DNA from: CAZHWT01 sp964536215
GTDB taxonomy: Bacteria; Patescibacteriota; CAZHWT01
Reading direction: 5' to 3'
DNA length: 30,608 nt
NCBI GenBank assembly: GCA_964536215.1
Contig: CAZHWT010000014.1
Span: 1 to 30,608, forward strand
Shown here one piece after another: positions 15,604 to 22,625 of the stretch. Position 1 is the first letter of the stretch; every line of letters begins with the position of its first letter. A model generated the notes under the pieces. It was not told the origin of the DNA, searched no databases, and worked only from the letters and a program-made list of their open reading frames with translations. The translations under genes and the position numbers were made by a program.

Positions 15604-16716
15604 CTAGCTGGATTGCTCTTGTAGCTGCTGTCTCTCCTGTTTCAGATTTTGTCGGGCCTGTTCTTCGTAGAGCAGGCGGAAGGTGTCAGTGTGGTAGATA
15701 ATAGGACGCTCCAGGAAGGAGTTGAGGATCTTAATCCTGCCGGACCGGTATTCTTCTGGTGAATACTGACTATACTCCTGTCGGATGGCGTCAGCGTAGG
15801 CTGCGTACGTCGTCCAGGATTGACCGAGGATGGCCAGGTCCAGGTCTACCATTAAAGCCTCGTCCGGAGTGTTCGGCTGGTGCGTTTTGGTTATCATGAT
15901 CAAAGAGATAGCCTGCTTGATGATCTTGGCTGGAATGCCATGATCTGTTAGTAGATAGCCGAGTAATGCAGTACTCTCCTCTTCATTTCTCGAACTGGCG
16001 GGTTGATAGATGGCATCGTGTCCGGCAATGGCGAAGGCCAGTGGAACGGGGTTCGAGGCCAGATTGAGGTGATCTTCCAGCATCTCCAGCATGGTCGTGA
16101 TGTGGGTCTGGTTATGGTAGGCTCGATGTTCTGACGTATAGCGTTCGGCAAGGTTGGCGAATATCTCTTGTCCATTGGCGATATTGCCATCAGCCTGTTG
16201 CCACCACTTGAGCCAAAGTTGCCGAAATCTTTTTTCAACAAACTTTTGATACACCCAGGGTGATACATACTCATTAACAGTTTCGTGCCAGCCCCTGGGC
16301 CCGACTAAGCCTTTAACGAAACTGGAACTGACGTAGATGAGGTCCGGTGGCGGCGTGAAAAAGGTAGTGGTAATGTGAGGTGCTCGTCGACGGTTGAACT
16401 CTTGGTAGGCTTGTTCATAGTCCCAATCACTCGTGGTTCGGAGTCCTCGCACGATATAAGAGGCCTGCAGTCGGTCGGCAAAGTCGACCAGGTACTCATT
16501 GCCCACAGTTGCGAATTGAACATTGGGTTGATGGATTGTCTTCTTTACCATTGCCAGTCGTTCTTCGAGTGAAAAGAAATATGCTTTATTGGGGTTGATG
16601 GCAATGGCGACTATGAGTTGGTCATAGCCTCTGGCAGCTTGGTCAATCAGCCATTCGTGACCTTTGGTAATAGGGTCAAGACTGGCTGCGTACACGGCTA
16701 TTCTTCGGTTGTTCAT
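15604..16716 (-). CDS. coaD: phosphopantetheine adenylyltransferase fused to an HD-type phosphohydrolase
   Basis: 370 residues against about 160 for ordinary CoaD. Residues 1-165 form the CoaD domain: SLDPITKGH (12-20, the TxGH nucleotidyl-transfer motif), NPNKAYFFSLEERL (41-54), VDFADRL, IVRGLRTTSDWDYE (88-101) and YVSSSFVK (128-135, the ISSS motif). It should join ATP and 4'-phosphopantetheine to dephospho-CoA. Residues ~180-345 resemble the predicted metal-dependent HD phosphohydrolases of the COG4339 type: YHNQTH (200-205), GHD (232-234), TKTHQ, then DLDLAILG (291-298) with the last metal Asp. The join is one continuous frame, so it is a real fusion in this sequence. The HD part could act on a related nucleotide or cofactor; that is inference. 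ATG 16716 has AAGGAG before it. No other CoA gene is seen here. Confidence 0.86.
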   Translation of the reverse strand: MNNRRIAVYAASLDPITKGHEWLIDQAARGYDQLIVAIAINPNKAYFFSLEERLAMVKKTIHQPNVQFATVGNEYLVDFADRLQASYIVRGLRTTSDWDYEQAYQEFNRRRAPHITTTFFTPPPDLIYVSSSFVKGLVGPRGWHETVNEYVSPWVYQKFVEKRFRQLWLKWWQQADGNIANGQEIFANLAERYTSEHRAYHNQTHITTMLEMLEDHLNLASNPVPLAFAIAGHDAIYQPASSRNEEESTALLGYLLTDHGIPAKIIKQAISLIMITKTHQPNTPDEALMVDLDLAILGQSWTTYAAYADAIRQEYSQYSPEEYRSGRIKILNSFLERPIIYHTDTFRLLYEEQARQNLKQERQQLQEQSS

Positions 16717-16758
16717 GTGCGTCTCTCCTTAGTACTGATACGATATTTCAGTTTGGGG

Positions 16759-16767
16759 ATTATAGCA
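16759..16767 (-). promoter_or_regulatory. extended -10 promoter of the coaD-HD gene
   Basis: On the minus strand TGC-TATAAT, an extended -10 box, lies 43 bp before the ATG at 16716. A clear -35 is not present, which is usual for extended -10 promoters. Confidence 0.55.
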
Positions 16768-16866
16768 CGGAGACGAAATAAGATGAGCCACTCTTTGTTT
16801 CTACAGGCTGCTGGTGCGGGTGTTTGTATAACAGTTTAATTGTGGATATGCTTGGTTGATTGGGTG

Positions 16867-16872
16867 TATGAT
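16867..16872 (+). promoter_or_regulatory. possible -10 box of the AbrB-type gene
   Basis: TATGAT ends 4 bp before the start of the GTACGTAC array at 16877, which would put the start of transcription inside the array. No good -35 is seen. If correct, a protein bound to the array would block its own promoter. Confidence 0.35.
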
Positions 16873-16876
16873 TTAG

Positions 16877-16912
16877 GTACTTATACATGTACGTACACGT
16901 TTACGTACGTAC
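16877..16912. promoter_or_regulatory. GTACGTAC palindrome array, site 3, in the 5' region of the AbrB-type gene
   Basis: GTACTTAT-ACAT-GTACGTAC-ACGT-TTACGTAC followed by an extra GTAC. Two exact GTACGTAC cores are present and the same 12-bp period as at the other sites. It ends 14 bp before the ATG at 16927, immediately ahead of the ribosome site GAGAGGAG. This position suggests control of the gene by its own product. Confidence 0.75.
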
Positions 16913-16926
16913 AGAGAGGAGTTGCT

Positions 16927-17097
16927 ATGGAACGGTTGGATGACCAGGACGTTCGTAAAGTAACTAAAGTGGCCGGACACAGTGCCGGAATTACCTTGCC
17001 CATCGAGTTGGTGCGGCAATTAGGGTGGAAAATAAAGCAAAAAGTGACAGTGCGCCGACAGGGGAAGAAGCTAGTGGTGGAAGATTGGAAGAAATAG
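16927..17097 (+). CDS. small AbrB/MazE-type DNA-binding protein
   Basis: 56 residues from ATG 16927, preceded by GAGAGGAG; the same frame is open further upstream, but only through the GTACGTAC array, which gives a meaningless TYTCTYTFTY stretch. From about residue 9 to 52 it matches the swapped-hairpin AbrB/SpoVT fold: VRKVTKVAGHSAGITLPIELV, then QLGWKIKQKVTVRR, then KKLVVEDW. The GHSAGITLP stretch corresponds to the GxSxxVTLP segment that starts the DNA-binding hairpin. Such proteins act as dimers or tetramers on palindromic DNA and include antitoxins (MazE type) and global regulators. No toxin gene follows: the next 600 bp are non-coding. This favours a stand-alone regulator, and I propose the GTACGTAC arrays as its sites. 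Confidence 0.8.
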   Translation: MERLDDQDVRKVTKVAGHSAGITLPIELVRQLGWKIKQKVTVRRQGKKLVVEDWKK

Positions 17098-17342
17098 GGC
17101 TACGAATTAATCTTTAGCTTGTGGTTTGTAGTTTATAGTCGCTACAAATATGCGAATGTAAAATTGAGTAACGGCCGATTGGTCGGGTGGGCGTGCAGCT
17201 GGAGGCTGCAGGAGTATGGGGTGAGAAGCACGAAGTAAGTGGGGCAAGTAGGTGAGTTAAATGCCAAGGAACAAGAGTCCAAATGCCAAATAAAGGTTCA
17301 AGACGCAAGAAATAAACATCGCCACTAGTGCTAAAATTCTCT
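17098..17342. other. non-coding spacer with short repeat remnants
   Basis: No gene seen. It holds GTTTGTAGTTTATAG-type heptamer remnants near 17127, a short hairpin TGCAGC/GCTGCA near 17193-17210, and degenerate ATGCCAA repeats near 17261-17288. Confidence 0.5.
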
Positions 17343-17405
17343 TAATCGCTAATCGCTAATCGCTAATCGCTCACTGCAAATCGTTAATCGTTAATCGTTA
17401 ATCGT
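17343..17405. repeat. heptamer tandem repeat (TAATCGC)4 and (TAATCGT)~4
   Basis: Four perfect TAATCGC units (17343-17370), a short break, then about four TAATCGT units ending near 17405. It lies 25 bp before GTACGTAC array site 4. Similar heptamer tracts of other sequence occur elsewhere in the window. Confidence 0.85.
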
Positions 17406-17430
17406 AAAGTTTCTTCTGAACAATCGAATA

Positions 17431-17473
17431 TACGTACATATGTACGTACACATGTACGTACACGTATAGGTAC
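17431..17473. promoter_or_regulatory. GTACGTAC palindrome array, site 4 (longest)
   Basis: Four core positions on a 12-bp period: (A)TACGTAC, GTACGTAC, GTACGTAC and a degenerate ATAGGTAC, separated by ATAT, ACAT and ACGT. It lies about 250 bp upstream of the DUF4230 gene and 13 bp before the second copy of the MITE-like core. Confidence 0.75.
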
Positions 17474-17485
17474 ATCTGGCATAGG

Positions 17486-17531
17486 GATTCTCGATTCACC
17501 CCGATTTAATCGGGGTCGGGTTGAGAATGAC
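17486..17531. repeat. MITE-like hairpin element, partial copy 3
   Basis: 32 bp identical to 5142-5173, including the hairpin CCCCGATTTAATCGGGG, and the same right end GTTGAGAATGAC. The left end of the element is missing. From 17532 to 17707 only a short hairpin TCCGCC-TCT-GGCGGA (17655-17669) stands out. Confidence 0.75.
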
Positions 17532-17707
17532 GCGAAGGGAAGGTGGGATTATGAAGTACGAGTTACGGGAGTGAATTAAAATTAGCCTTGTAAAGACTAG
17601 CCGCCTCGTTGTCTTGCTATCCCGCTGCCTCTTCAAATACCGAAGCATAGCCTGTCCGCCTCTGGCGGAAATGAACGAATAGACGAGCTAGTGCTCGTCG
17701 CTGCCTG

Positions 17708-17716
17708 TGTTACAAT
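17708..17716 (+). promoter_or_regulatory. extended -10 promoter giving a possibly leaderless DUF4230 mRNA
   Basis: TGT-TACAAT ends 7 bp before the ATG at 17724, so the transcript would start at or next to the start codon. No Shine-Dalgarno could be used with that start. Confidence 0.5.
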
Positions 17717-17723
17717 ACGGGGT

Positions 17724-18362
17724 ATGTGGAAAAGAATTTTAGCTTTACCGACTTGGGCAACCTTGGTGTTGGTGGGATTGATTGTTATTTTAGTAGCACT
17801 GTTTTTTTCGTCTTTGAATCCGTATAACCCATTGAATTATTTTGGTAAACCGACGACGAAGGTGGATACTAGTCAGACGGCGGTAGTGCGGCAGATTCAG
17901 GGGTTGAATCGGCTAGAGACGGCTTCGTATACCATTGATAAGATTATTGAGGCTGGGACAGATGGTACTGTTTTTCAGGATTTGTTGTACGGCGATCGGA
18001 TCTTGTTGGTCGCCCATGGCACGGTGGTGGCTGGTACTGATTTGAGCCGAATTTCGACTGATGCGGTACAGGCGTCCGGCGAGACCTTGAGTGTGACATT
18101 GCCATCGACGGAGATTTTTAGTGTGACGCTGGATGAGCAGCAGACCAAAGTGTTTGATCGCCAGATGGGGTTGTTAAGCAAGGGGGATAAAGACTTGGAA
18201 TCTCAGGCCAGAGCAGCAGCGACAGATTCGATACGGCAAGCGGCTTGCAATGATGGTATTTTGTTGCGGGCAGCTGACGAAGCTAAACATAGACTAGAGC
18301 AGATGTATAAATTGGCAGGTTTTGCGGAGGTGACGGTAACGGTGGCAGCGGGAAGTTGCTAG
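17724..18362 (+). CDS. DUF4230 family membrane-anchored protein
   Basis: 212 residues from ATG 17724; an in-frame GTG at 17691 lies upstream of the -10 box and is less likely. One N-terminal membrane helix (about 8-30) is followed by an outer domain typical of DUF4230: QIQGLNRLETASYTIDKIIEAG, LLYGDRILLVAHGTVVAGTDLSRI, VTLPSTEIFSVTLDEQQTKVFDRQMGLLSKGDKDLESQAR and a C-terminal helix before AEVTVTV. The family is widespread and of unknown function. The product should face the outside of the membrane. It is followed by 116 bp of repeat-bearing spacer and then murT, so co-transcription is possible but unproven. Confidence 0.8.
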   Translation: MWKRILALPTWATLVLVGLIVILVALFFSSLNPYNPLNYFGKPTTKVDTSQTAVVRQIQGLNRLETASYTIDKIIEAGTDGTVFQDLLYGDRILLVAHGTVVAGTDLSRISTDAVQASGETLSVTLPSTEIFSVTLDEQQTKVFDRQMGLLSKGDKDLESQARAAATDSIRQAACNDGILLRAADEAKHRLEQMYKLAGFAEVTVTVAAGSC

Positions 18363-18478
18363 CTACGAATTAGTTTATGGTTTATAGTTTTTCGAGTTGC
18401 GCCGTACAAATTACGCGGTATTTTAGGTAGAGGATCAGGATAAGTTTTGACATTAGCCCTTTGAATTTTGAGCTTTTT

Positions 18479-19849
18479 ATGTACTCTCGAATTATTTTTT
18501 TAATTGTTAAGGTGTTGCAGGTGGTGATCCAACGACTGGGTCGGGGTGGTGGGACGGCATTGCCGGGGCTGGTGGCGGAAAAGCTGCACGGTGGATTATT
18601 GCAAGTTTTATCAGGGCAATTGTCAGGTACGATTGTGGTGGCGGGTACTAATGGTAAAACCACTACGTCGCGGTTATTAGCCTCGTATTTGGAGGGCGAT
18701 CAGCGGCGATTGGTGCATAACCGGAGTGGGTCAAATTTGGCCAGGGGAATGATTTCGGCCTTGGTAGCGCAGTCGGATTGGAAAGGTCGGGTGCAGGCTG
18801 ACTGGGGATTGTTCGAAGTTGACGAAGCAGTGTTGCCCAAGATTTTACCGACGGTTAAGCCGACATATGTGATAGCGCTTAATTTGTTTCGTGATCAGCT
18901 AGACCGATATGGCGAGGTGGATAGCGTGGCGCTTAAGTGGCAAAAAGCGTGTCGAGAACTAACCGATGCTACGACGTTAGTACTTAATGCCGATGATCCG
19001 CTGGTGGCTTTTTTGGGCCGAGATATTCAGGCTAGAATTATTTATTATGGTGTTGCGTATGACTCGGCTGAGACTCAAGTGGCTGCATATGGTGATAGCC
19101 GTTATTGTCCGGTGTGTGGCAAGCGATTGAAATTTAGTCGCGTTTCGTATTCTCATTTGGGTACGTATGTTTGTCCGGCCGGTGATTTTAAGCGACCGGA
19201 GCCTGAGGTGGTGGTGAGTGATATTGTTTTGAAGGGTATGGATGGCAGTCGGTTTACGGTGCGTGGTCATGATCAGTCGGTCAGCTTGGATTTAGGGCTG
19301 GCTGGGTTGTATAACATCTATAATGTGGCGGCTGCTGTTACCGTAGCTTGGTTATTGGGCTTAAAGGCTGATATGTTGCTGTCTAAAACGCGTAATTTCC
19401 AGGCGGTATTTGGTCGATTAGAACGGGTTAAGGTTGGTTCGACCACCTTGACGCTCATTTTAGTCAAGAATCCGACTGGGTATAACCAAGTCTTACAGAC
19501 GTTGACGACTGATGCTAAAGCCAATTGTTTTTGGTTGCTGTTAAATGATCGTTTTGCTGATGGGCGAGACGTGTCTTGGATTTGGGATGTGGAGCTGGAG
19601 CGGTTGGCGGGGCAGGCCAGGAAAACGCTGGTTAGTGGCACGCGTGCCTATGATTTGGCATTGCGAGCCAAGTATGCGGGCTTTGCTGAGGACCAGATTC
19701 AAACAATTGCCAGTCTATCTGATGGCCTGCGAATTATTAGTCGCTTGAAGCAGCCGAAAGTATACTGCTTATGTACCTATACCGCCATGCTGGAGTTGCG
19801 ACGATTGCTGCAAAAACAGCGTAGCGTGGAAAGTTATCATCGGGGATAG
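18479..19849 (+). CDS. murT: lipid II isoglutaminyl synthase, MurT subunit
   Basis: 456 residues from ATG 18479 (weak ribosome site; TTG 18461 is in frame). Mur-ligase layout: ATP loop GTNGKTTT (56-63), FEVDEAVLP (112-120), ALNLFRDQLDRYGE (133-146), a zinc-ribbon insertion with C210, C213 and C232, FGRLE (311-315), the DUF1727 start KNPTGYNQVL (330-339) and NDRFADGRDVSWIWD (356-370). It activates the alpha-carboxyl of D-Glu in lipid II with ATP; GatD supplies ammonia, giving D-isoglutamine in the stem peptide. The fourth zinc ligand seems absent: CPAGDF stands where other MurTs have CPxCGF. The gatD start is 4 bp after this stop, fitting an operon and a tight complex. Confidence 0.93.
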   Translation: MYSRIIFLIVKVLQVVIQRLGRGGGTALPGLVAEKLHGGLLQVLSGQLSGTIVVAGTNGKTTTSRLLASYLEGDQRRLVHNRSGSNLARGMISALVAQSDWKGRVQADWGLFEVDEAVLPKILPTVKPTYVIALNLFRDQLDRYGEVDSVALKWQKACRELTDATTLVLNADDPLVAFLGRDIQARIIYYGVAYDSAETQVAAYGDSRYCPVCGKRLKFSRVSYSHLGTYVCPAGDFKRPEPEVVVSDIVLKGMDGSRFTVRGHDQSVSLDLGLAGLYNIYNVAAAVTVAWLLGLKADMLLSKTRNFQAVFGRLERVKVGSTTLTLILVKNPTGYNQVLQTLTTDAKANCFWLLLNDRFADGRDVSWIWDVELERLAGQARKTLVSGTRAYDLALRAKYAGFAEDQIQTIASLSDGLRIISRLKQPKVYCLCTYTAMLELRRLLQKQRSVESYHRG

Positions 19850-19853
19850 AAGT

Positions 19854-20600
19854 ATGGCTGACCAGCACTTAACCATTGTCCATTTGTATAGTGATGTTAT
19901 GAATACGTATGGCGATACGGGTAATATTGCGGCTTTGCGATATCGGTTGCAGCAACGTGGTATAGCTGTGGAAGTTATGTCGACTAGTCTCGGCGATGAG
20001 CTGCCTGATACAGTTGATGTGCTCTTTTTTGGTGGCGGCCAAGATGGGGGGCAAGAACTAGTGGCGACTGATTTGCCCCGACTGGCGCCACAGATACGCG
20101 ACTTGGTTGAGGACGGGGTGCCGCTGCTGGCTATTTGTGGTGGGTACCAATTGCTGGGCAAATCATATGTGACGGGCAATGGTATTACATTGCAAGGGGC
20201 TGATATCTTGCCAGTTGAGACAGTGGCCGGCACCAACAGAATGATTCACAACGTAGTGGTAGCTATAAACCCGCAGCTGGATATTGATCGTAGCCAAGCG
20301 GCGACACTGGTAGGGTTTGAGAATCACTCTGGTCAGACGACACTTCTTGAAGGTGGGGTAGCTTTGGGTCGAGTGCTTAAGGGTAGTGGTAATAATGGCT
20401 CTGATGGGACCGAAGGCGTAGTCTATAAAAAAGCCGTTGGGACCTACTTACACGGCAGTTGTTTGCCCAAGAACCCTCACTTGACCGATTGGTTGCTACG
20501 GGCGGCTTTGGAGCGAAAATATGGCCACACCGATCTTGCTGGGTTAGATGATCGATTAGAATGGCAGGCTCACCGACGGGCAGTAACCTTGAAGGCGTAA
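19854..20600 (+). CDS. gatD: lipid II isoglutaminyl synthase, GatD glutaminase subunit
   Basis: 248 residues. A class I glutamine amidotransferase of the CobB/CobQ type: start TIVHLYSDVMNTYGDTGNI, then FFGGGQDGGQE (58-68), the nucleophile C95 in AICGGYQLLG and the catalytic H200 in GTYLHGSCLPKNP. There is no synthetase domain, as expected for GatD, which hydrolyses glutamine and passes ammonia to MurT. GGGGATAGAAGT before the ATG includes a usable ribosome site. Its presence means the organism handles lipid II and probably makes amidated peptidoglycan, as in Gram-positive bacteria and Saccharibacteria. Confidence 0.93.
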   Translation: MADQHLTIVHLYSDVMNTYGDTGNIAALRYRLQQRGIAVEVMSTSLGDELPDTVDVLFFGGGQDGGQELVATDLPRLAPQIRDLVEDGVPLLAICGGYQLLGKSYVTGNGITLQGADILPVETVAGTNRMIHNVVVAINPQLDIDRSQAATLVGFENHSGQTTLLEGGVALGRVLKGSGNNGSDGTEGVVYKKAVGTYLHGSCLPKNPHLTDWLLRAALERKYGHTDLAGLDDRLEWQAHRRAVTLKA

Positions 20601-20613
20601 AAGTGCGAAGCAC

Positions 20614-20655
20614 TTTTTAGTTTACAGTTTACAGTGTGCAGTTTTCAGCTGATAA
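20614..20655. repeat. degenerate heptamer repeat (AGTTTAC)
   Basis: Units AGTTTAC, AGTTTAC, AGTGTGC, AGTTTTC follow the gatD stop. It is of the same kind as the GTAAACT tract before atpC (read on the other strand). Confidence 0.6.
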
Positions 20656-20661
20656 GTGCAA

Positions 20662-20736
20662 AACCCCAACGCAAAGCTAAAAACCAATGAGGGGTTGGTT
20701 TGTTGGTTTGTTAGTTTGTTAGTTCGTTAATTCGTT
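20662..20736 (+). terminator. weak terminator-like hairpin running into an octamer repeat
   Basis: AACCCC (20662-20667) can pair with GGGGTT (20691-20696). The downstream side is five octamers of GGTTTGTT type (20697-20736), which are T-rich and could serve as the tail. The stem is short and the loop long, so the repeat is certain but the terminator role is not. Confidence 0.4.
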
Positions 20737-20828
20737 ATAACTTCCATATTTTGTACTTCATCTCCATTTCCAATTCTACTTCTTACTTCTACTTCTATTT
20801 CTAACTCTAATACTAACTACCAATACTA

Positions 20829-20848
20829 GTACGTAGACGTGTGCGTAC
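20829..20848. promoter_or_regulatory. GTACGTAC palindrome, site 5 (single, degenerate)
   Basis: GTACGTAGACGTGTGCGTAC differs from the perfect 20-bp palindrome at two positions. It lies 55 bp upstream of the -35 box of the MscS-type gene, after a pyrimidine-rich tract (20740-20815, CTTCTATTTCTAACTCTAA-like) with no gene. Confidence 0.6.
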
Positions 20849-20879
20849 AGCTCGCCATAAACTGCTATCTAGCTTCTGC

Positions 20880-20905
20880 AAAGCCTAGAGTCAGCTCTAG
20901 GCTTT
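20880..20905. other. perfect 11-bp hairpin upstream of the MscS-type gene
   Basis: AAAGCCTAGAG / CTCTAGGCTTT with loop TCAG. No T-run follows on either strand. Its right end overlaps the -35 box at 20904, so it could end read-through from murT-gatD or bind a regulator. Confidence 0.6.
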
Positions 20906-20931
20906 GACTCGAGTCCTGTTTACCGTATACT
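20904..20931 (+). promoter_or_regulatory. sigma70-type promoter of the MscS-type gene
   Basis: TTGACT (20904-20909), a 16-bp spacer, TATACT (20926-20931). Transcription would start near 20938, with GGGAGGAGG in the short leader before ATG 20969. Confidence 0.65.
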
Positions 20932-20968
20932 GTATATTAAGTACTAGTTACGGGAGGAGGTGAACTGT

Positions 20969-21658
20969 ATGGATGATCTACAAATTTGGAGTAATACCGT
21001 GGTTGTAGCCCTAGCTAATAGTTTGTCTCAATTTCTAGAGTTTTTACCTAAGCTGGTTGGGGCAATTTTAATATTCGTGTTGGGGTTGCTTGTAGCCAGC
21101 CTGGTAAAAACTGCTGTGATGCGATTGCTGAGTATGGCTCAGGTTGAGCCATTTGCTGAGCGAGTCGGTATGGCCCGGTTGCTTCGAGGCTTAAACGCCG
21201 AGATTACGCCTCAAGATATCTTGGGTGAAATAATTCGCTGGGCGATTATTCTGATTTTCTTGGTTCCGGCCAGCGAAGTATTGGGCCTGCCTCAGTTATC
21301 CAGCCTCATTAACGGCTTAGTTGACTATATCCCTAATGTGGTGGTGGCGATGATTGTGTTAATGGTGGGAGCAATTGTGGCTGACATTTTGGGCGAGTTG
21401 ATTGGAGGCGCTTCTCATGCTGTGGGGGCTTCGACCGCTAATATTCTGGCGGTGGTTAGTAAGTATGCCGTGATTGTATTTTCGGTTATGGTGGCATTGT
21501 CGGAACTGGGTATTGCCAGCCAAATCATCAATACGCTGATTACTGGCTTGGTGGCCATGGTGGCCTTGGCCGGTGGGTTGGCGTTTGGTCTAGGAGGCAA
21601 AGATACAGCGGCGGAAATATTGGACGACCTAAAAAAGTCGCTAAAGCATAGGCGATAA
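20969..21658 (+). CDS. MscS-like conserved TM-helix membrane protein
   Basis: 229 residues from ATG 20969, after a strong GGGAGGAGG; an in-frame GTG at 20960 overlaps that site and is rejected. It has about five hydrophobic helices, including repeated segments of the MscS-type conserved TM-helix kind (LPKLVGAILIFVLGLLVASLVKTAVMRLL and, later, IPNVVVAMIVLMVGAIVADILGELI), and ends with the pore-like glycine/alanine-rich LAGGLAFGLGGKDTAAEILDDL seen after TM3 of MscS. The large cytoplasmic MscS vestibule is missing. It may form a small channel or a membrane scaffold; channel function is not shown by the sequence. A hairpin follows at 21670. Confidence 0.82.
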   Translation: MDDLQIWSNTVVVALANSLSQFLEFLPKLVGAILIFVLGLLVASLVKTAVMRLLSMAQVEPFAERVGMARLLRGLNAEITPQDILGEIIRWAIILIFLVPASEVLGLPQLSSLINGLVDYIPNVVVAMIVLMVGAIVADILGELIGGASHAVGASTANILAVVSKYAVIVFSVMVALSELGIASQIINTLITGLVAMVALAGGLAFGLGGKDTAAEILDDLKKSLKHRR

Positions 21659-21669
21659 ACCATACGTCT

Positions 21670-21705
21670 CTTTACCCCGGACACCCAACCAGTTCCGGGG
21701 TAAAG
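21670..21705 (+). terminator. 12-bp hairpin after the MscS-type gene, no T-run
   Basis: CTTTACCCCGGA (21670-21681) pairs exactly with TCCGGGGTAAAG (21694-21705). It is 12 bp past the stop, where a terminator is expected, but the next bases are AAGGCTG, so ending would be weak or need a factor. Confidence 0.5.
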
Positions 21706-21829
21706 AAGGCTGATGGAAGATATCGCTAGGGTTTGGGGTCACGGGTGTCGCGCTTCTATATACCAAGTGTACTTGCTTGGATTTCGTTTCCAGTTCCAAT
21801 TCGCGTTCTAATAGTGCATGCCATTACCA

Positions 21830-21861
21830 GTACGTACACATGTACGTACACGTGTACGTAC
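21830..21861. promoter_or_regulatory. GTACGTAC palindrome array, site 6
   Basis: Three exact GTACGTAC cores separated by ACAT and ACGT. Its right end overlaps the place where a -35 would lie for a TATACT box at 21879-21884, and it ends 53 bp before the YidC-like ATG. The position fits an operator. Confidence 0.75.
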
Positions 21862-21878
21862 TTTTTGCGAGCTGTCTG

Positions 21879-21905
21879 TATACTGGAAACAAGATACTGT
21901 ATACT
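21879..21905 (+). promoter_or_regulatory. two TATACT -10 boxes before the YidC-like gene
   Basis: TATACT at 21879-21884 and again at 21900-21905. The second would start transcription within about 3 nt of the ATG at 21915, giving a leaderless message; no Shine-Dalgarno is present between. Confidence 0.4.
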
Positions 21906-21914
21906 ACCTAACGC

Positions 21915-22625
21915 ATGGATATGTTGCATCAACTTTATACCATGGTGCTGGTTCAGCCCGTCTATAACCTTGTAATATGGCTTTACGCCACCATTGCGCA
22001 GGAAAGCGCCGCGGTAACGATGATTATGATTGGTTTGACCAGTGCGGCTGTGTTTATGCCGACCATGATTCGTAATTATTTTGACCAGGAGCAGGTTAAA
22101 ACGTTGCAACCGGAAATAGCGACTATCCAGAGTCAGGCCACGGATCCTCAGCTGCAACAACAAAAGATACTACAGTTTTTGAAGTCTAAGAATATTCACT
22201 TTAAGAGCGAGTCAGTCTATTTGTTCGGCCAGGCGGTGGTACTCGCCTTGCTTTACCCCGTCTTGCTACAGTATTGGCATATTGATGGTTCCTATTTGTA
22301 CTCCTTTGTGCCGCAACCCGACAGTCTGTCAAGTGATTTTTTTACCCTTCAAGTTACGCGTTCGTCGCCGACGTTCAGTTTGTTACCAGCCGTGCTGCTA
22401 TTCTTTGAGTTGCGTCTGTCATACCAGCAGCAGTCTTTTTTGACGGGTTTTGTTGACCGCTGGTATCCGGTGATTTTGCCTCTCTTTACTTATTTTCTTA
22501 TTTTTTGGATGCCGAGCGGTCTGGCGCTGGTACTAGCAACATCTCTGGCTGTGAGCCTGTACGTTAAATATATGTTGCAGTTTTTTACTTCGCTGCGCCG
22601 CCGTCAATCTATGGGTCGGGCATGA
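21915..22625 (+). CDS. YidC/Oxa1-like membrane protein (divergent)
   Basis: 236 residues. The first half resembles YidC/Oxa1: an opening LVQPVYNLVIWLYATI (about 12-27), a hydrophobic helix (about 33-50), then the cytoplasmic hairpin VKTLQPEIATIQSQATDPQLQQQKILQFLK (about 61-90), matching the xxLQPExxxIQxKYxxDPxxxxQ pattern. Further helices follow. YidC inserts small membrane proteins, among them ATP synthase subunits a and c, and the atp operon begins 745 bp downstream. The groove arginine of YidC (IxR in TM1) seems to be missing here: the matching stretch reads LTSAAVFMP. So it may be a specialised or non-inserting relative. The next gene overlaps by 4 bp (ATGA), hence one operon. The family call rests on pattern, not on alignment. 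Confidence 0.68.
   Translation: MDMLHQLYTMVLVQPVYNLVIWLYATIAQESAAVTMIMIGLTSAAVFMPTMIRNYFDQEQVKTLQPEIATIQSQATDPQLQQQKILQFLKSKNIHFKSESVYLFGQAVVLALLYPVLLQYWHIDGSYLYSFVPQPDSLSSDFFTLQVTRSSPTFSLLPAVLLFFELRLSYQQQSFLTGFVDRWYPVILPLFTYFLIFWMPSGLALVLATSLAVSLYVKYMLQFFTSLRRRQSMGRA

Noticed and set aside
16840..16926. N-terminal extension of the AbrB-type protein in the same open frame
   Set aside because: It only translates the GTACGTAC array (TYTCTYTFTY) and lies upstream of the ribosome site GAGAGGAG that serves ATG 16927.
16927..17097. Antitoxin of a MazEF/VapBC-type pair
   Set aside because: No toxin ORF follows; the next gene is over 600 bp away and encodes a DUF4230 membrane protein.
17343..17405. 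CRISPR array
   Set aside because: Units are 7 bp and directly tandem, with no spacers and no cas genes in the window.
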